Below are positions 61,331 through 64,000 of a stretch of DNA of 64,000 nt, one piece after another (the first letter of the stretch is position 1; each line of letters begins with the position of its first letter). The notes beneath the pieces were generated by a model. It ran no database searches. It was not told the origin of the DNA and saw only the letters and a program-made list of their open reading frames with translations. The DNA is from Stomoxys calcitrans (Eukaryota; Arthropoda; Insecta; Diptera; Muscidae): positions 123,211,953 through 123,275,952 of the forward strand of contig NC_081554.1 in assembly GCF_963082655.1 (NCBI RefSeq), written 5' to 3'. The translations under genes and the position numbers were made by a program.

Positions 61331-61366
61331 AGTTTATTAGAATGTGTATTACACACGCATCTCTCT

Positions 61367-63210
61367 TCTTATATATAAAAATCAATTGTGTTTGTTTGTT
61401 TGTGTGTTCCTTATAGACTCAGAAACGGCTGAACCGAATTTCTTGAAATTTTCACAGATGGTGCATAATGATCCCGTGGTGAAAAAATGAAAGGTATTTA
61501 GGATAAGAAAACGAATCTGATATCTAATTGTCGGGCCAAGTGTTTGGGGGACCACCCCAACCCCCAAAATACCGCTAAATCGGAAATATTTACCGACCAT
61601 GGCAATATGGGATTCAAATAAAGGTATTTGCGAGTATAATACGAATCTAGTATCCAAATATGGGACCACGTTCTTGGGGGTCCACCCCTTCCCCAAAACA
61701 CCCCCCAAACAGGGCTTATTTGCTGACCATGGGAATATGGGGCTTAAATAAAAGGTATTTGAGTGTAGAATTCGAATTTGATATCCAAATATAGGACCAA
61801 GTGTTTGGGGGGCCGCCTCTCCCCAAAAACATCTTCCAAAGGGGACAAATTTACGACCATACCAATATGGGACTCAAATGAAAGGTTTTTGGAAGTAAAG
61901 CACGAATCTTATATCAATATTCGGGAAAAGTGTCTATGGGGCCACCCCACCCCCACAACACCACCCAAATAGGAAATATTTGCTGAGTATTGCAATATCA
62001 GGTTCTAATAAGAGTGTTTTCACAGTAGAACACGAATCCGATATATACTTTCAAGGCCAACTCACTGAGTGGCCGCCCATTCCCCAAAACACCCCCCAAG
62101 CCGGTCACGTTTGCCGACTATGGAAATATGGGGCTCAAATTAAAGGTAGTTGGGAGTAGACAACGTATCTTATATCAACATTAGGGACCAACTGTCTAGG
62201 GGACGTCCAACCTCCATAACAACCCCTAAATAGGACGTATTTGCTCACCAAGTCAATTTGGGTCTTAAAGAGAGTAGAACTAAATATTTGTAGTTTTTAA
62301 GGCCAATACCCCAAACCGGACTTATTTGCTAACTTTTGCAATAAGGAGTTTAAATGAGATTAGAAAACGAATTTGATAACCAATTTTGGGGCCAAAGGCA
62401 ATATGGGGTTCAAATAAATGATTTATAGAAATATGAGAATAGAGCACGTTGCTGATATATTTTCCGAGCTTAGTGTTTGGGGGACCACCCCAATCCCCAA
62501 AACATCCCTAAATCGGGCATATTTACCGACCCTGTCAATGAGGAGCTTAAATGAAAGGTTTTGGGGTTTCCGGACCAATTTTCTGGGAATCTACCCCTTT
62601 CCCAAAATACCCCACAAAGATCAATTTTTTACTGACCATCGCAATATGGGGCTCAAATAAAGGCATTTGGGAGTAGAATACGAATTTGATATCCAAATGA
62701 AGGGTCATATATTTAGGGTATCACCCCTTCCTCAAAACACACCCCAAAGGGTTACAATTTTCCAACAAGCCAATATGTGGCTCAAATGAAAGATATTTGA
62801 GATTAGAAAACGAATTTCATAACTTATTTTGGTGTTTGAAGGATGCCTCATCGTGTAATTTCCCTTAAACCAATGGCAATATGGTATTTAAATAAATGGT
62901 ATTTGAAAGAAGAGCGCGATGCTGATGTTTTTTCAGGGTCGAGTGTCTGGGGGACCACCTCACCCCCCATAAAGTAGTTTAAGAATGGAGTACACCTTAC
63001 ATCCAAACTTAAATTCGTAGACCAATAAAGATCATATGGGAGTCAGATAAAGGCACTTATATTGCTAAACTGTTAGTCAAGCGATCTACTATTTTCGTAG
63101 AATGGTATTTCTCTAAAAGCTCTTTAATTGTCGAAAATAAATATTCCAAGGAAACTTTTGTTCCATATAAAGGCAAAGAAGGCGCAGCGGAGCGGGCCCG
63201 GGTCAGCTAG
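61367..63210 (+). mobile_element. Helitron-like non-autonomous element with about 130-bp internal repeats
   Basis: It begins TCTTATATATAAAAATC, followed by GACTCAGAAACGGCTGAACCG, and ends GCGGAGCGGGCCCGGGTCAG, then CTAG. A 5' TC, a GC-rich 3' end and a terminal CTAG followed by T are Helitron features. The interior is a degenerate array of units of about 130 bp (ACCAATATGGGACTCAAATGAAAGG, ACCACCCCACCCCC). There is no Rep/helicase frame. The exact 5' end could be a few bases further left. Confidence 0.55.
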
Positions 63211-64000
63211 TCTTATATATAAAATTCAATTTGTGCTTGATTGTTTGTTTGTCGGTTTGTTATAGACTCAAAAACGGCTGAACCAATTACCTTGAAATTT
63301 TCACAGATTGTGTAGGTTGGTCTGGAAGGAAACATAGGCTACATAATTTTTTGGTATCGGGAGAGGGGCGGACCCTTTTAACCGATCGGGATAATATGGG
63401 ATTCAAATGAAGGTTATTCAAGGGTAGTGTACGAATTTCATAATAAAAATTGGGTCCAAGTACCGGGGGCCGCACCAGCCCCAAAACCCCTTAAAATAGG
63501 TTTATTTGATGATCATGACAATATGGGACTCAAATGAAAGGTATTCGGGAGTAGATTACGAATATGGTCTGGAAGTAGGAATAGGCTTTAAAATTTATTG
63601 ATATCGGAAGGGGCGGACCCTCCACCGTTACCCCAAAAACACCTCCCAAAATCAAAAGTGGACCGATAAGTACAGTATGGGTATCAAATGAAAAGTATTC
63701 GGGAGTAGATAACGAATCTGGCGTATAATTTCATTCGAAGTATAGGGTGTCACCCCACCCCCACACAAATGCCCAAAATGGGCGAATTAAGCAATCACGG
63801 ATATATGGGAATCGGTTTGTTTGTTCCATATAGAATCAAAAACGGCAGAAACGATTTTCTCGAAATTTTCGCATATTGTGTAGGTTGGTCTGGAAGGAAA
63901 CATAGGCTATATAATTTTTCGGTATCGGAAGCGGGACGGACCTTCCTCTTTTGCCAAAAACACAACCCAAAACCAAAAGCGGACCAATCGGGACAACATG
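63211..64000 (+). mobile_element. Second Helitron-like copy, running out of the window
   Basis: It begins TCTTATATATAAAATTCAAT immediately after the CTAG of the first copy, with no spacer. The same early phrase (AGACTCAAAAACGGCTGAACC) and the same unit type follow. A third start-like phrase appears near 63816-63870 (GTTTGTTTGTTCCATATAGA), suggesting further rearrangement. The end is not in the window. Confidence 0.5.

Overview
The window is nuclear DNA from an insect, most likely a higher (muscoid-type) fly. I infer this from AT-rich non-coding sequence, Ty3/gypsy elements primed by a tRNA-Lys-type site, decayed Jockey-like and RNase H-bearing (LOA/I-type) non-LTR elements, a tRNA-derived SINE, and one split host gene whose protein reads as the animal PP2A leucine carboxyl methyltransferase LCMT1. 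The species cannot be fixed from the sequence alone. Almost everything else is mobile DNA.

1-3.8 kb holds foldback and MITE-like repeats. 3.8-29.3 kb is a three-deep nest. A foldback element (arms from about 3570 and to about 29885) was split by gypsy element B (3796-29310, 4-bp target duplication GTGT). B's 5' LTR was then split by a second gypsy element A (4627-18614, 4-bp duplication TCTT). A and B are distant relatives of the Osvaldo/Ulysses type. Each has long LTRs of about 2.0-2.1 kb, an intact gag and an intact pol. In both, pol lies in the -1 frame behind the same G-GGA-AAC slippery heptamer, followed by a stem-loop. By eye the LTR pairs are almost identical (A: one homopolymer length difference; B: about five substitutions), so both insertions are young and A came after B. 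A has an odd 3.9-kb tail without a convincing gene.

29.3-35.8 kb is a mosaic of small inverted-repeat elements, one inserted in another, plus Jockey debris. 35.8-52.3 kb is LCMT1 (+ strand, four coding exons, 328 codons, all splice sites consensus). Intron 1 (2.9 kb) holds SINE, Jockey, LOA and mariner remnants. Intron 2 (12.5 kb) holds a 153-bp tandem-repeat element, a Jockey copy with an inverted 5' end, a CR1-like insert, LOA copies on both strands, a short stretch encoding a 2A-like motif, and an unrecognised open exon on the minus strand split by a tiny retroposon.

53.9-58.1 kb is a decayed LOA-like element on the + strand, itself hit by a foldback element, a SINE and the same tiny retroposon. 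58.3-59.1 kb repeats the 153-bp element on the other strand. 59.3-61.3 kb is another LOA copy (- strand). 61.4-64.0 kb looks like two head-to-tail Helitron-like repeats.

The most unusual item is a retroposon of about 80-107 bp with perfect 10-11 bp target duplications. Its sequence is the 5' coding end of a non-LTR element (it would encode a peptide starting MAAGCTYRIDP) with a (CAA)n-type tail.
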